From Flectonema sp. DT1601 (Eukaryota > Euglenozoa > Diplonemea > Diplonemida > Diplonemidae), in NCBI GenBank assembly GCA_964019425.1, contig OZ025806.1, forward strand, positions 118,501-182,500: a DNA stretch of 64,000 bases. The letters are read 5' to 3'. Positions 19,220 to 30,452 of this stretch are shown in pieces; the stretch's first letter is position 1, and the number at the start of each line of letters is the position of its first letter. A model generated the notes under the pieces. It was not told the origin of the DNA. It worked only from the letters and a program-made list of their open reading frames with translations, and searched no databases. Made by a program: the position numbers and the translations under genes.

Positions 19220-21913
19220 TTAGTCCTTCCTTTTGGATTTCTTACTCTTTTTCTCTTTCCTTTTTTTATTCCTCCTCAAATCATCATCACTGTCTGGTTG
19301 TATTGTCGATGCTACATCAGTAAGGAATTGTTCTTGTCGTTTTGCTTTATCTCTCAACTTCTCACAGAATTCTGGAGTATAAAACTGACGAGGAACAAGA
19401 ACCCGAAGATCTACTCCTCGTTCGTGAGTCGCGTGAATGTCAACCTGAACTGATTCAAGTGGAATATCAAATTCCTTGGCAAAGCTGGCCTGAAAGGACT
19501 TCAAAAAAGCATTACTCGTTGCTCTCATCGCTAAACTAATTACGATAGGTTTCGTATTTGACTGAGCACCGTGAAAAGACAGCGTCCGACTAGCAGACGT
19601 TGATGAGTAAAACGATCCTGATGCTGGTGACTCACCATCACCAGCAACTTGAACATCACCAACTTGAACATTATCATAAGCATCAGCTACTGTTGTTGAA
19701 TGCGAAGAAACAGATGTCTGATTAATGGGTACGGATACGACAGGACTAATAAAATCACTTTGAATAGGATATTGTTTTATATCATTTTGAGAAGTTAACA
19801 TTCCATATCTCCCCTTCGGTTTCTGTGGGTGTCTAATTGGCACCATAGCTGGAGGCAATTCATCGGTCCATTCCCCTGCCCAGGCATTTTCCGTTTCAGC
19901 TGCTGACTGAACTGCTGTAACTGCCGGGTTTGATTTTAGATTTCTGATGTCAGAACCTTTTCTCACAAGGTGCCAAAGTTGTTCAGGACGTCCATTGCGT
20001 CTACTGGCTCTAACACTGTTGCCGTATGCTTCCAAAACTGCTTGTGAGTGACTCGCAGTGATGTAGTAGCAACCGTTTGTTTGTCGAGTTAAAGACCACC
20101 TTTGAGCATCGTGAGATGATGAAGAGTTCTGATGAAGGGGAGACTTGTCTGCAGTAGAAGTATTTACTACTTCAAGAAACAATCTACTGTGAGATGCCAT
20201 TAGTTTCATACTCCCAGAAGAACCACAATCAGTGAAGGCCCAGCTCTGATGAGAATGACCAGTTAAAGTTCCCAAGCCAACAACAGCACAGGGAGTACTG
20301 CTACCCATTGCGACTTCAAGACAGAGTGGTTTACCGTTAGATGTTGTAGCAGCTACTAAGTGAAATACTGTTTGGTCTTCAACAAGTTCAGAGACACAAG
20401 TTACAATTGATCTTTTAGGAATCCTAACATGACTTCCCATTTGGAATGTTTGATAAGGAAGTAAGTTAGCCGTCTCACTAGTGATGTAAGAAGCAAACCA
20501 CGTAGCTGTTGATAAAACTTTTCCAAACCCAACTAATCCAATATGAGCATCTTGATCAACGTGACTCATATTTATAGAGACGAGTACTATCTTTCCTTTA
20601 CCAACATAGGCTGACGTCATTAAGTCTTGTAGGCATTCTCGTTCTACGCGGTTGTCGCTTCGGTGTAGTTCGACTCTAGTCATTCCAGGTCGGATGAATA
20701 AAGAATAATTACCTAGAGCCCAAAGACTCTTTGTTGGATAATATTGTTTGTTATCATTATAACGAATAAGACCGTCTGGAACAGATTCAGGACTGAGTGC
20801 TAACCACCAATGCCAAGCACTTGCATTAGCGACTGTAAGATCGCAGTGAATGACTCTGGCTGCCCACAATGCTGCGTCAATACCGCTGCTGTCGTTGATT
20901 CCTTCATCACGTCCTCCAGGTGCTATACTTCTACCTACTTGTCGTGGAACAAATGATTCACCTACAGGTATGTATACCGAGTATTCAGTTACCCAATACT
21001 GTGCTCCATTTCTAAAGGCTGGAAGCATTGCATTATATAAACTCTCTCTTGATGATATTAATCTGTCTTCTTGAGGCCAACAACTAAAGTATGAATGTCC
21101 TGAAATAATCCTCAACAGTTCAGGAGGAGATAAGGAACCATCTCCGTAATATGCTTTCACAAAATTTGATACCGGTTCGTATCCTGTTATTTTAACACTT
21201 AAGAAATCTATGCATCCGGCGTCAGGGACTGCTACTTGTGTTTCAAGTTTTCGATTTGACAATTCGATTTCCAACGAATGAGCAATTCGACCAATCTCTT
21301 CATTTGTAAAAGAACATCCTTCTGCTGTTTCTGTGTCCCACTTCCAATGAGGTTCATGAACAGGTGATATGGCAGCGAATTTCAAACCTAATTTCTCAAA
21401 GTGGTTTGCAACCTTCACTAAATAAGTAGCAAACTCAGTTGCCAATAATCCCTTCTCACTTCGTAAATTACAAGTTGAAGATGTTTGATACGTGAGATTG
21501 TTTCTTGTCAGAGGTGCGGGTGGCGAATGCGCAAATAACACAAAATTCGGAACCTGATAACGATACGCAGCATGAGTAAACCATCTCTGGCCTGGACATC
21601 TCGTGAAGTCGTAGGAGCTGTCGTCGCTGATTCCTCGAATTTCAAAATCGTCTTTCAAAAAACATTCATTCTTCCTCCAGTCATCACTTTTTTGTTTACC
21701 CGCTCCTGCCAATATCCTCCAACAGCTGAGTCCAATGCCTTTCGGTTTCCCACTCTCGTCTAAGTTCTGATCAAATAATAAAGTTGCTATCTCCATCTTC
21801 TCCTCCCCTTCCCACTTACCTACATGCTGTGTAGACCAGGCATCACTGGCTCCAAAGCTGTGGATTTTTTGATGGGTTCGGTTTCCGAATATCGTGAGTT
21901 CAATACCTGACAT
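19220..21913 (-). CDS. GH30-like glycoside hydrolase with ricin-type segment and basic tail
   Basis: A single long exon encodes 897 residues. The first 480 or so resemble the GH30 clan (endo-beta-1,6-galactanase / glucosylceramidase type). The general acid is probably Glu187 in AISPVHEPHWKW and the nucleophile Glu310 in QYWVTEYSVY, spaced as expected for a (beta/alpha)8 barrel. A beta-sandwich follows. Residues about 520-680 contain repeated W-x-L and Q-x-W-type strands like a ricin B beta-trefoil. The C-terminal 200 residues are less ordered and end in a strongly Lys-rich tail (about 883-897). The frame starts without a signal peptide; an acceptor-like CATTAG lies 11 nt before the ATG, so a small upstream exon may supply the leader. 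Substrate not determinable. Confidence 0.75.
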   Translation of the reverse strand: MSGIELTIFGNRTHQKIHSFGASDAWSTQHVGKWEGEEKMEIATLLFDQNLDESGKPKGIGLSCWRILAGAGKQKSDDWRKNECFLKDDFEIRGISDDSSYDFTRCPGQRWFTHAAYRYQVPNFVLFAHSPPAPLTRNNLTYQTSSTCNLRSEKGLLATEFATYLVKVANHFEKLGLKFAAISPVHEPHWKWDTETAEGCSFTNEEIGRIAHSLEIELSNRKLETQVAVPDAGCIDFLSVKITGYEPVSNFVKAYYGDGSLSPPELLRIISGHSYFSCWPQEDRLISSRESLYNAMLPAFRNGAQYWVTEYSVYIPVGESFVPRQVGRSIAPGGRDEGINDSSGIDAALWAARVIHCDLTVANASAWHWWLALSPESVPDGLIRYNDNKQYYPTKSLWALGNYSLFIRPGMTRVELHRSDNRVERECLQDLMTSAYVGKGKIVLVSINMSHVDQDAHIGLVGFGKVLSTATWFASYITSETANLLPYQTFQMGSHVRIPKRSIVTCVSELVEDQTVFHLVAATTSNGKPLCLEVAMGSSTPCAVVGLGTLTGHSHQSWAFTDCGSSGSMKLMASHSRLFLEVVNTSTADKSPLHQNSSSSHDAQRWSLTRQTNGCYYITASHSQAVLEAYGNSVRASRRNGRPEQLWHLVRKGSDIRNLKSNPAVTAVQSAAETENAWAGEWTDELPPAMVPIRHPQKPKGRYGMLTSQNDIKQYPIQSDFISPVVSVPINQTSVSSHSTTVADAYDNVQVGDVQVAGDGESPASGSFYSSTSASRTLSFHGAQSNTKPIVISLAMRATSNAFLKSFQASFAKEFDIPLESVQVDIHATHERGVDLRVLVPRQFYTPEFCEKLRDKAKRQEQFLTDVASTIQPDSDDDLRRNKKRKEKKSKKSKRKD

Positions 21914-23575
21914 ATGTGGACCATCTAATGATAAGAATAGAAGTTATGGTACTTTGTGAATATATAAATTTATTTCAAATAACGTGGGGGGCAACACAAC
22001 ACAGGATCATATAAATCACAACTCAACTGTGTAAAGAGTTAAAAAGGAAATAATACGATAAAAGTGTGTTAAGTGAAATCAGCCCCACCACCTTAAAGTC
22101 TCTCTTTTTTTTTCCCCTATCCTAGGGGGGTGAATCGGCCAGTGCAGCGGAAGATCTAACTCCTGGTGGCAACGACAGTAAGATTAAAAGGAGAATGAAA
22201 GTGAAAAAAAGAAAAAAAAAACAAAGAGGAAAATCACTGAATTCTGATTTATGACCAAACAAATAACAATAAAAAAATTGGCCAAACATTGACTAAAGGA
22301 AAATTTTTTCCCCCCTCCGCCAAGATCTTATTTATATCAAATTTTTTAACATCGCTGCTACTGAAGTAGGGAAGGAATCTCCTTCCCACACACCCCCCCC
22401 CCAAAAAAAAATAATAATAACTGCTGGTTTTCTCAGATAGAACTCTAGCAGCCTAAGAAAAGTAAAAAAAAAAAAAAACCATACACGTGTTTTCTTCCCG
22501 GTATTAATATAAAAAAATAATAATAATAAAATTAATACTCGCCTAAAGAGCTGTAATGCTGTAATGTATAAGTGGAGAAGGGTTTTCCGACTTTGCATTC
22601 AAAAAAGAAGAGGGGAGTGAACAATGTCTTTTGGTACTACATCCGAACGATCAGAATTATAAATTAAAGAGCGCCAAGTTTCGCGCAAAATTTTCTCATC
22701 CTTAATCCGAATAGGCTTGCCAGGCTGCGTGTACATCTCTCAGGGAAAAAAAAAAAAAAAAAAAAAAAGAAAGGGGAAAAGAAACGTAACCTAACGCAAT
22801 CGACCCTTCCTCTTCAGGAGGAATCATAAGCAGCTGAGAAGAAGAAAAGGGGGGAAAAGAAAAAATACCTTGGCCTATGTCCTTATTCACGATGATAAAT
22901 TAACTTGATTTTTCATCTCGAAGACGTGTTTTACGAAACGAAAAGAGAATTGTGGCAGCGTAACTTTATAAGATTGTTTCCGATTGCGCACAAACAAAAA
23001 CAAAATATGAATCACAAAGTGAGGTGCCGATTCTTATTTTCATATTACATCTGTAAAGCGTTCAACTCGAGGAGAGAGAGAGAGAGAAAGAGTTTCATGT
23101 ATCTCTTGTAAAGCAACATTACAACGAAGGCTATCCCAATTATTATTATTATTTTTTTAAAATTCTATGCTAGTCTGTTTCCAAACATAGAAGTAACATG
23201 CATAAAAATAACAGCTGACGTAAGCAAATTGTTTTTTTAAAAGTAACAAAAGAATTACTGTATAAATCCATTTCGGTAATTTGCAGCACCAGAGGGGAAA
23301 TAGCGCTAACCCCGACGATCGTCAGGACCTCGTTGTTACAGTTGATTTCAAGAATTAATTTTATTATCAAATCTTTACAGGAAATCGACGATCGCGTTGT
23401 GCCCCCCTTTTGTATTTAAAAATTGGGAACTTTCAATTATTATGTTCGCAGCGTTTGGTCTTCTTCTCAAAAAAAAAAAAAAAAAAATGGTTTTTTTAAA
23501 TTATCACCGTTTTGCTTTTTATCGAATTCGAATTTATTCTCTCCTCTCCTCTTTTTCGTATTCCCTTTTCAATAT
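21914..23575. other. Intergenic, simple-sequence rich
   Basis: A/T-rich sequence with many homopolymers, including an A-run at about 22747-22768, a C-run near 22391 and an A-run near 23470-23486. A TTAATCCGAATAGG piece near 22700 recalls the end of module D but is too short to call. Short frames on both strands are low complexity. No supported gene. Confidence 0.5.
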
Positions 23576-26500
23576 TTATTTCGCGTATTCCGTAAGAATG
23601 AATTCTTCAACTTTCTCAGATTTTATTTTTCCAGAGACCAGATCCTGCCAGGCTTCGTTGTTTTGTTGAATGATATCTAATGTAGCTTTCGGGTTTTGAA
23701 ACGTACCATTGTGAAGAAACGTATTCGCTGGTGCCGCTTCTGGATCTTTCTTGTCAGTTCTTTTGTAGTTTGCCAGCCAGTCGACGATTCTATCTGTGAA
23801 TTCAGCACCTCTCATTGCTTGAAGATCTTCAATGTTGTTAATCTTTTCGATATCTGGATCGCTGAGAGCTAAGGCGATAACCTGTTATTGTTTTGTTTTT
23901 TTACAACCCATTTACTAAATATAATCAAAACACCATACCTTATGATCGATCTCATTGTCATCAATGAGTCCCAAGCTGCCGAGGATCTTTACTGGAACGA
24001 TGGAACCGATTGGGAAGCTTTGTGATCCAACCTGATTGTTTTATCATTAAGAGAGTGAGTTAATGGAAATGTAAAAAAACAGTAACAACTTTTAGAGTAT
24101 TAAAAAAACAAAAATTAAAACTGCAACTGGAAATATTACTGCGCTGAATAATTACTGCGGGGAAAAATTAGTGCGGTTTTTTCCACCTGGTGGTAGAAAA
24201 AAATTTGGTTGCTTTTTTGCTGTGTAAGGCACCAGCAGAAAAATGCAGCTGGAAAAAAATCACTTCTGAGCAGAAATATTACTGCGTGGAAAAATTAGTG
24301 CGGTTTTTTGCAGATTTGGAAATTAGTGCGGTTTTTTCCGCGCAGTAATATTTCCAGTTGCAGTATCAAAGTACGTAACGTTTAGGGGGAAAAAAAAATT
24401 ACTTTGTTATAAATAAACAAACCTCCATCACATCCAACGGATCGCTGTCACCAAAGTAACCATCTTCACCCTTAACAGTACTGTCTTCCCATGTTTGAGG
24501 GAAGAGACCATTATTAAAAAATGTCATTCCGTAAGTGTAATAGCGAGCCTCCTCTTTTTTAAAGTCTTGCATTATCGGGTTGTAGGCAACTTCTTTGGTA
24601 ACTTCAAACTTTGCATTACTTCCTTTCGGTATTTCGACAATCATATTAAAAACATTCTCCTCAGATCCTCTCAGAGGGATGTCATGCCATGGTGAGATCT
24701 TAGTACCATTCTCATTAAGAAAGTACACTGCGAACATTGACTTTCCAGGAAGACCCATCTTAGTACCGTTCACAATAAGGACGTTATCCGACACAACAGG
24801 TAACTGTTTTGATTGCATTACTGCGTTTTCTTTAACACTCAAATCATCTTTATTTGCGTAATACGTCTTCATAATATCCCAGCCTGATGGAACCATGAAG
24901 TTTGGAGGTACGCAGGATGGGTTCTTCGCCCAGTCTTCAGGAATGTCTTCCAGACTTTTACAGACGTCGACTCCGGCAGCTCCCATCTTTCTCATCTTTG
25001 AGCCAGAAATCTTTAAGAATCTGGAGGCAAATTCTTCAGAAGTGATACCTTCAGGTTTTGGTTTCATTGTACCATCTGTCTTGTCGTAGTGAACAGCACC
25101 AGATGCGAGAAGCCCGAGCTCACCCATTCCAGGTGACAGTTGAAGAACATAACGACCATGATCAGCGTGATAAACATCTTCACCTGATTCCTGTTTGTGA
25201 GCCTCAGCATACGTTTTTGAATATGAAAGACCAGCAGGGTCACGTCCAACAATAAAATAATCTGCTCCAACAACTCGTCTACTCTTTGCGTGCCACTGAA
25301 CTTCAGTTGGGCCAGAGTAAGTCATCGGAGAAGGCCATATTGCTAATACAGTCCAGTTAGAGTTAAGCATCTCTTCATCTAATACTTTCTGATGTTGTCT
25401 AACACGAACGTCTAATGGAACATCATCTCCTTTTGTCCATCCACCGAGTGGAGATAACCAAAGAACTGGATTCTTGTAACCACGTTCGACTAATTGACGA
25501 CGGCCGTCAATCATAAGATGAGCGTGTCCTGCGTGAGTTGGATTTCTCGTCTGAAATGCATAAACAGTATCAGCATCTTTTTCTTTAAAAGCAGTCAATA
25601 ACTCGTCTGGAGTCAGTCTCCATTGATCAAGTCCGTCTCTGTAACGAATTCTACGAACCTTTTCAAACTCACCTCCGATTAAGAACTCCTCTCCGTTAAC
25701 AATATGAGCATTAACGTATGGGTGGTGAAGGTCCCAAGATCCCCACGATCTCGTAATCATTTCTTCTTTTCTGAAATCATAAACTTCTGGGTCTCGTAGG
25801 ATGGCTACAGGCTCTCCAGCTGGTGAAACAAAAACAACCTTTGGGACTTCACCTGCTTCCTTGGCTTTCTTAATAACTCTATTGATGAGCATCTTTGAAT
25901 GTTTGCAAACAGAAATCGTAATTGGAACAGGCATTGATACTCGCTTACCGTTCTTAACTAAACGAGAAGCTGCTGATGAGTTTCCGAATGCTGTTGGACC
26001 TCCAGCACCTGAAGAACCTCCTCCATTCTTTCCGGATTTGTCAAAGACAAAAGACTCGAAGTGAAGTACCTGGACAAGCATATTCTCTCTCATTGGTCCT
26101 TTTAGTGGTGCTGCCCAACCTTCTCCAATTACTTGCGTCCATTGAACGTCGACATCCTTTATTGGAATCGGTTGCATCTTTGTAACCTCATCAGAGTACC
26201 AGAACTTCTCATCTTCTTCGATGACTGATTCTGGAGTAGTCCCCCAGGGGAATCCATCCGCGTGTCCGGCAACTTCCTTCGGATGGTCGTCATCTGGAGT
26301 GCCTTCTGTGCATGGTTCTTTTTTGCATTCCTCGCAAGCTGGGCATGGTTTTTGTATGCACTCCTCGGGGGCTGGGCATGGCTTTTGTATGCATTCTTCG
26401 GGGGCCGGACATGGTTTTTGTGTGCACTCGTCGCAAGCCGGGCATGGTTTTTGTATGCATTCTTCGGGGGCCGGACATGGTTTTTGTGTGCACTCGTCGC

Positions 26501-27437
26501 AAGCCGGGCATGGTTTTTGTATGCATTCCGGACACGTTTCACAAACTGGACACTTCGGTGTAGTGTAGCCCATATCAGATAAGACTGTTACCATTTGATC
26601 AACACACGCATTCACACATTCCTCAATGAAAGTCTCACAAGCCTCCTGAACTTTTTCACCGTTATCTTCAGCAGTTTTCCTACAGTCTCCGTAGGCAGTT
26701 GCCAAGTCCTCCCGACCACAGCACTCGTGAGACTTTAGTGTGATTTCTGGTTTTAAAGGACTTTCATAAGGGGCGTCAATACCAGTCATTCCGGTAATCT
26801 CACCGGCATCGAACTTCTTGTACAAACCTTTTGGATCTCTGTTTTTAGCTTCTGAAATTGGAACATCAACAAAGACTTCGATAAATTTAATTCCCATCTC
26901 CTCGTGTAGGTATCTGGCAGCATCACGATCAGCTCTAAAAGGTGAGATTAGTGACACTAAAGATAAGATTCCTGAGTCAGCCATCATCGCTGAGACTTCG
27001 TAGGCTCTGCGGACTGCTTCAGCACGAGAAGCATCTGATAAGTCGAGATCTTTTGAAAGACCAAATCTCAAATTGTCACCATCAAGACGGTACATTGCAG
27101 AACTGTGTTTTGTTACCATTCTGTTTTCGAGTGCTTTTCCTATTGTTGACTTACCTGATCCTGATAGACCTGTAAACCATAAAGTAGCACCTGTTAAACC
27201 AGTATTGGTTATTCTATCATCTCTCTTAACAGCTCCTTTTGTGTCGTCTCTGTAAATATGGATTTTTGGTTTTTCTGATAACACTTTAGCTCTCAACTCT
27301 CCCATATTAGGACAATCTGAAGCACGGAACCCAACAGATGGAAGTGGTGGAGGAGGTTTTAATAATTCTCTCATTCCAGTTACGGCAATTAGCAACAGAA
27401 CAACAAAACACAACACACACGAGCGACGTGTGTCCAT
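23576..27437 (-). CDS. Fused APS kinase / ATP sulfurylase / inorganic pyrophosphatase
   Basis: Three exons (27437-24423, 24031-23939, 23881-23576) join in phase 0 to give 1137 residues. Order: hydrophobic N-terminus (about 7-21, signal or anchor), APS kinase (about 75-240, P-loop GLSGSGKST at 90-98), a Cys-rich linker (about 239-376), ATP sulfurylase (about 410-870, QTRNPTHAGHAH at 629-640, GRDPAG at 731-736), and soluble family I pyrophosphatase (about 885-1137, DSDPLDVME spanning the first exon junction). The three activities together make PAPS from sulfate and ATP, and the pyrophosphatase removes the PPi that would reverse the sulfurylase step. The order kinase-sulfurylase-pyrophosphatase is known from chromist algae and oomycetes. 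The linker's 11-residue CPxxxECxQKP repeats and the hydrophobic leader are unusual. Intron 1 (391 nt) carries a small inverted-repeat element. Confidence 0.95.
24120..24364. mobile_element. MITE-like element with perfect 25-bp terminal inverted repeats
   Basis: The element starts ACTGCAACTGGAAATATT and ends with the exact reverse complement of its first 25 bases. Inside are repeated TTAGTGCGGTTTTTT and ATTACTGCG units in both orientations, so most of it can fold back. It splits repeat E, whose uninterrupted copy is at 1929-1983. It lies wholly in intron 1 of the sulfate-activation gene. No open frame and no obvious target duplication, so its superfamily is undetermined. Confidence 0.75.
26310..26552 (-). 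repeat. 33-bp coding minisatellite (Cys-rich linker)
   Basis: A 33-nt unit, repeated about seven times, encodes alternating CPACDECTQKP and CPAPEECIQKP repeats between the APS kinase and ATP sulfurylase domains. The unit preserves the frame, and codon use hardly varies between copies, suggesting recent expansion. Confidence 0.85.
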
Positions 27438-27634
27438 CTCTCAGTTTTATTTATTTTTTTAAAAATATCTTGTTGGGATGAGAAAATAATATTTTCTAAA
27501 ATTAACAACACAGTTACTTGATGACAAACTTTACCTTATCAAAAAAAAAAAAAAAAGGAAAAAACCAGAAATAGATAAGCGTTATTCACATAATGGTATA
27601 AAATACAAGTAGGGAAAAGACTACCAACTCGGTG

Positions 27635-28407
27635 CTAACTCCTCGACTGTGAACTTACAACAGGTTTATTAGAATTATGTTCGAGGAGGTATTTAGATAG
27701 CCATCTAATCTCATCGTGAGGACGGACCTTCGCAAGCTGCGTGAGAGCTTTGACGAGTATCTGAATTTAGTAAGAAAATTAGTTTATTATAAAACACTTG
27801 TCGAGTTCTTTGATAAATCAGATATATCAATCGTCCATTGATGACTTTATTAGGGATAGTGAAAATAGACATACTGGTTTTAAATTATGATCGACGTAGT
27901 TTCGAGTCTCTTGAGGTGTTGGTACCGCATCCAGTGTGAAGGTGTTGAACCAAAACTTAATCTGAAGGTTATTATTATTTAAAAGAATTAAAAACAAAAC
28001 TAAAAATATATATAAAATATCTATCAAACCTCTCTTCTCGAAGCATCAGCATTCGAGCTACCATGCAGTGCGTTGTATGTTGGATGTGCCATGCCGGGGT
28101 TGTCAGGGTCTGGTGCAAACACCTTTCTAAGTTCCTCCAACTCCTCTCTCCAGGATGCAATCGCATTAGTTTTCCCCAGTACTAACATTCTACATGGGCC
28201 TCTAGACATGTATTCAGTGAGAGTGTGATAAAAGCCTTTACCCTTATGCTCGGCATAAAATTCTCTCGCCTGGTCAGCATTCATTGTTACTATTTCTTGC
28301 TTTAAAACTGTGAATCCTAATTCAGATATTTTGTGTAGTATGTTATGTGTATGGCCGTTCTCCACGGCATCAGGTTTGATTATTGCTAATGTCTGCTGCA
28401 GGGACAT
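27635..28407 (-). CDS. NDPK + Dpy-30 protein, NME5 / radial-spoke RSP23-like
   Basis: Three exons (28407-28030, 27961-27875, 27760-27635) join in phase 0 to give 196 residues ending in TAG. Residues 1-135 are a nucleoside diphosphate kinase fold, with TLAIIKPDAV at the start and the catalytic His115 in NALHGSSNA. The last exon encodes a Dpy-30-type helix pair (LVKALTQLAKVRPHDEI, WLSKYLLEHN, then NKP). This combination and length match NME5 and the radial-spoke protein RSP23, so I infer a role in the axoneme; Dpy-30 helices dock to an amphipathic partner in the spoke. The introns are 68 and 114 nt. The ATG is directly preceded by 25 A residues on the transcribed strand, an odd leader. Confidence 0.85.
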
Positions 28408-28486
28408 TTTTTTTTTTTTTTTTTTTTTTTTTCCCCCCTCACTGTGGCAAATAATACATCAGATTAGAATTTGATGTTTTTTTTTT

Positions 28487-28672
28487 AAAGATAAGAAAGA
28501 GCTCTCAATCTGTCGATTCTTTCACTGTCTTGACCTAACTGTAACATTCCCATTGTTGAGTCAAGGACCGCATACGCATCTAAATTAAGAGGGGAAAATA
28601 ATTTTTAATGGGAAAAAGAAAAAACGTACTCGTCCAACATTCGTTGTTACATTTGGCCACACCTCTTGTCTG
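28487..28672 (-). CDS. Possible two terminal exons of an unidentified gene
   Basis: On the minus strand two short coding-like stretches are flanked by acceptor-like sites. One (about 28670-28625, after CTGCAG) encodes QEVWPNVTTNVGRV. The other (28578-28487, after AATTTAG) encodes AYAVLDSTMGMLQLGQ followed by SERIDRLRALSYL and TAA. Further upstream, near 28800-28900, an open stretch with ARQMLQNIDNSRATRR could be another exon. The ERIDRLRAL motif is also encoded at 37028-37174. I do not recognise the protein and the exon joins are uncertain. Confidence 0.3.
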
Positions 28673-28679
28673 CAGGCAA

Positions 28680-30452
28680 ATTTTTTTTTTTGCTGTTTTT
28701 TTTTTTTTTTTTTTTTTTTTGTCCATTTTTTTTTTTTCCTGTTTCTTTCTTCTTTACTATTTTTCCGGGGTAATCATTTTCATTTTCTTTTTTTTTTTCC
28801 ATTCTCAGAATTATAATTGCCGGAGTCAAGCGTCACGCGTCTTGTTGCTCTGCTATTGTCTATGTTCTGGAGCATCTGTCTTGCCACTACATCAGGTGAA
28901 CAAGTTTTTTTTTTTTTTTTTAATTTCCTTCTTTTTTTTTTTTATTAAAATTTCAGCACGCACACACTTCAGCAATATCCATCACAATACAATTAAAAAA
29001 GAATTTCATTCTTCTGTAGGGTAGTTGGATGGAGGGGGGTGTGAGTGATGGGAGCAGGGGGGCAGTAATCGATGACAAGAGCACGACCGCTGCAAGATGA
29101 TTGCATTCAGTTGATCAAATTAAAAAGTGACAACATATTTGCAACGACACAAAAAAAAACAACAAAGCAGTCACTAGAGCATCAAAAGATTCGCTTACTG
29201 AAGGACAGCTGGAGATCCTAAACCCTTTTCTCAAACTACACCATCCGCAAAATGTTTACAAAATAAATAACAATTGACTTCGGCCATCAACCCTGAAAAT
29301 GGTCACACTTGGGGATAAGGAGGAAAAAGAAGAGAAAAAGAAAAAAAAAATGGGAAGGGGATAAGATTCTTGCTTCTCTTTTTTTTCTGAGGGAAAAAAG
29401 AAAAGAAAAAAAACGAAAAAAAAAAAATACAGATAAAAAAAACACTATCGTATACAAGAGTACTGCAGAGTGAAGCAGCTTTTTTTTTTTGGGGGGGGGG
29501 AGCACTAAATAAAAAGGGATCTAAACAGCGTGTGCTAAAAAGGCTTACTCGAAATACAACAATTCAGTCAGTATTGAGGGGGGCTTTTTAACTAACGCGT
29601 GGCTAAAAAAAGGTACACAAAAATACAACTACCCCCCAAGTAAACCACTTATCTTGTTTTCCTTTATTTTCTTTGTCTCACAATCGATGACCTGACTAGT
29701 TGGATTCGACCTGAAAGATTGCGTCTGCTGCCATCACCACATTTCTAATTAATTTGAAGAACTACCAAGTAAGGAAAGAGACAAGAGAGAAAAAAAACAA
29801 CAAAACCAACTTTTTTTTTTACATAAGAACAAATGAGCCGTTGTTGTCCACCACTATCGTAATTAAGAATAATATTATTAGGCCTAGACTGGCTAATATA
29901 TAAGTTGTTTATCGTTCTTAAATCCGGTGGAGGGGGGTAGGGGGGAGAGTGAGTATTATACAGTAACAAACTAAATGGGGGGAATTAGAATTGTTGAATT
30001 ACTCTCCAACTCAGTCTTCAAATAACGTCGTGGTCTTCAGCATTGAAAAGAAACGAAAGGTTCACTCGCAGTCATTACTTGTTATCAGAAAATAGTAGCA
30101 TTTTGCTAATTGTACCAAAAAGGTTTTTTTTTTTTTTCGTTTTTTTTTTTTTTTTTTTTTTCTTCAAGAAAAAAATGGGCAAAATATGCGCACGGGCAAC
30201 CCTCGCCTCCCATCCCAGAGGGAAATAGGAAGGTGGTGACCGTACTCCTTTTATGGGAAAATAAAATTATGATTCTTTCTGTTGAAAATAGTTTTCTGTT
30301 TCTTTTCTTTTTTTCGTTCCTTTGTTACCTTTTTTTTTTTTTTTTTTTTTTTAATGTATTAGCTTCCCGATAAAGGAAAAGGGGGAAAAAAGGAAAAGAA
30401 AAGAAGACAGTTGCAAGATATCTGTAACCCTTAGGACCTTAGACAATCAATT
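28680..30452. other. Intergenic, homopolymer rich
   Basis: Very rich in T-runs (28680-28740, 28900-28940, 30123-30160, 30330-30352), with GGGGGG patches. Apart from the possible exon near 28800-28900, frames here are Phe/Lys-rich shadows of the homopolymers. No supported gene. Confidence 0.5.

Noticed and set aside
26159-26582. Extra frames over the Cys-repeat linker on both strands
   Set aside because: They are shadows of the 33-bp coding repeat in the sulfate-activation gene, which has the only frame continuous with recognised domains.
28600-30400. Several Phe- or Lys-rich open frames (about 60-140 residues)
   Set aside because: They are translations of long T- or A-runs; no conserved motif and no splice support.
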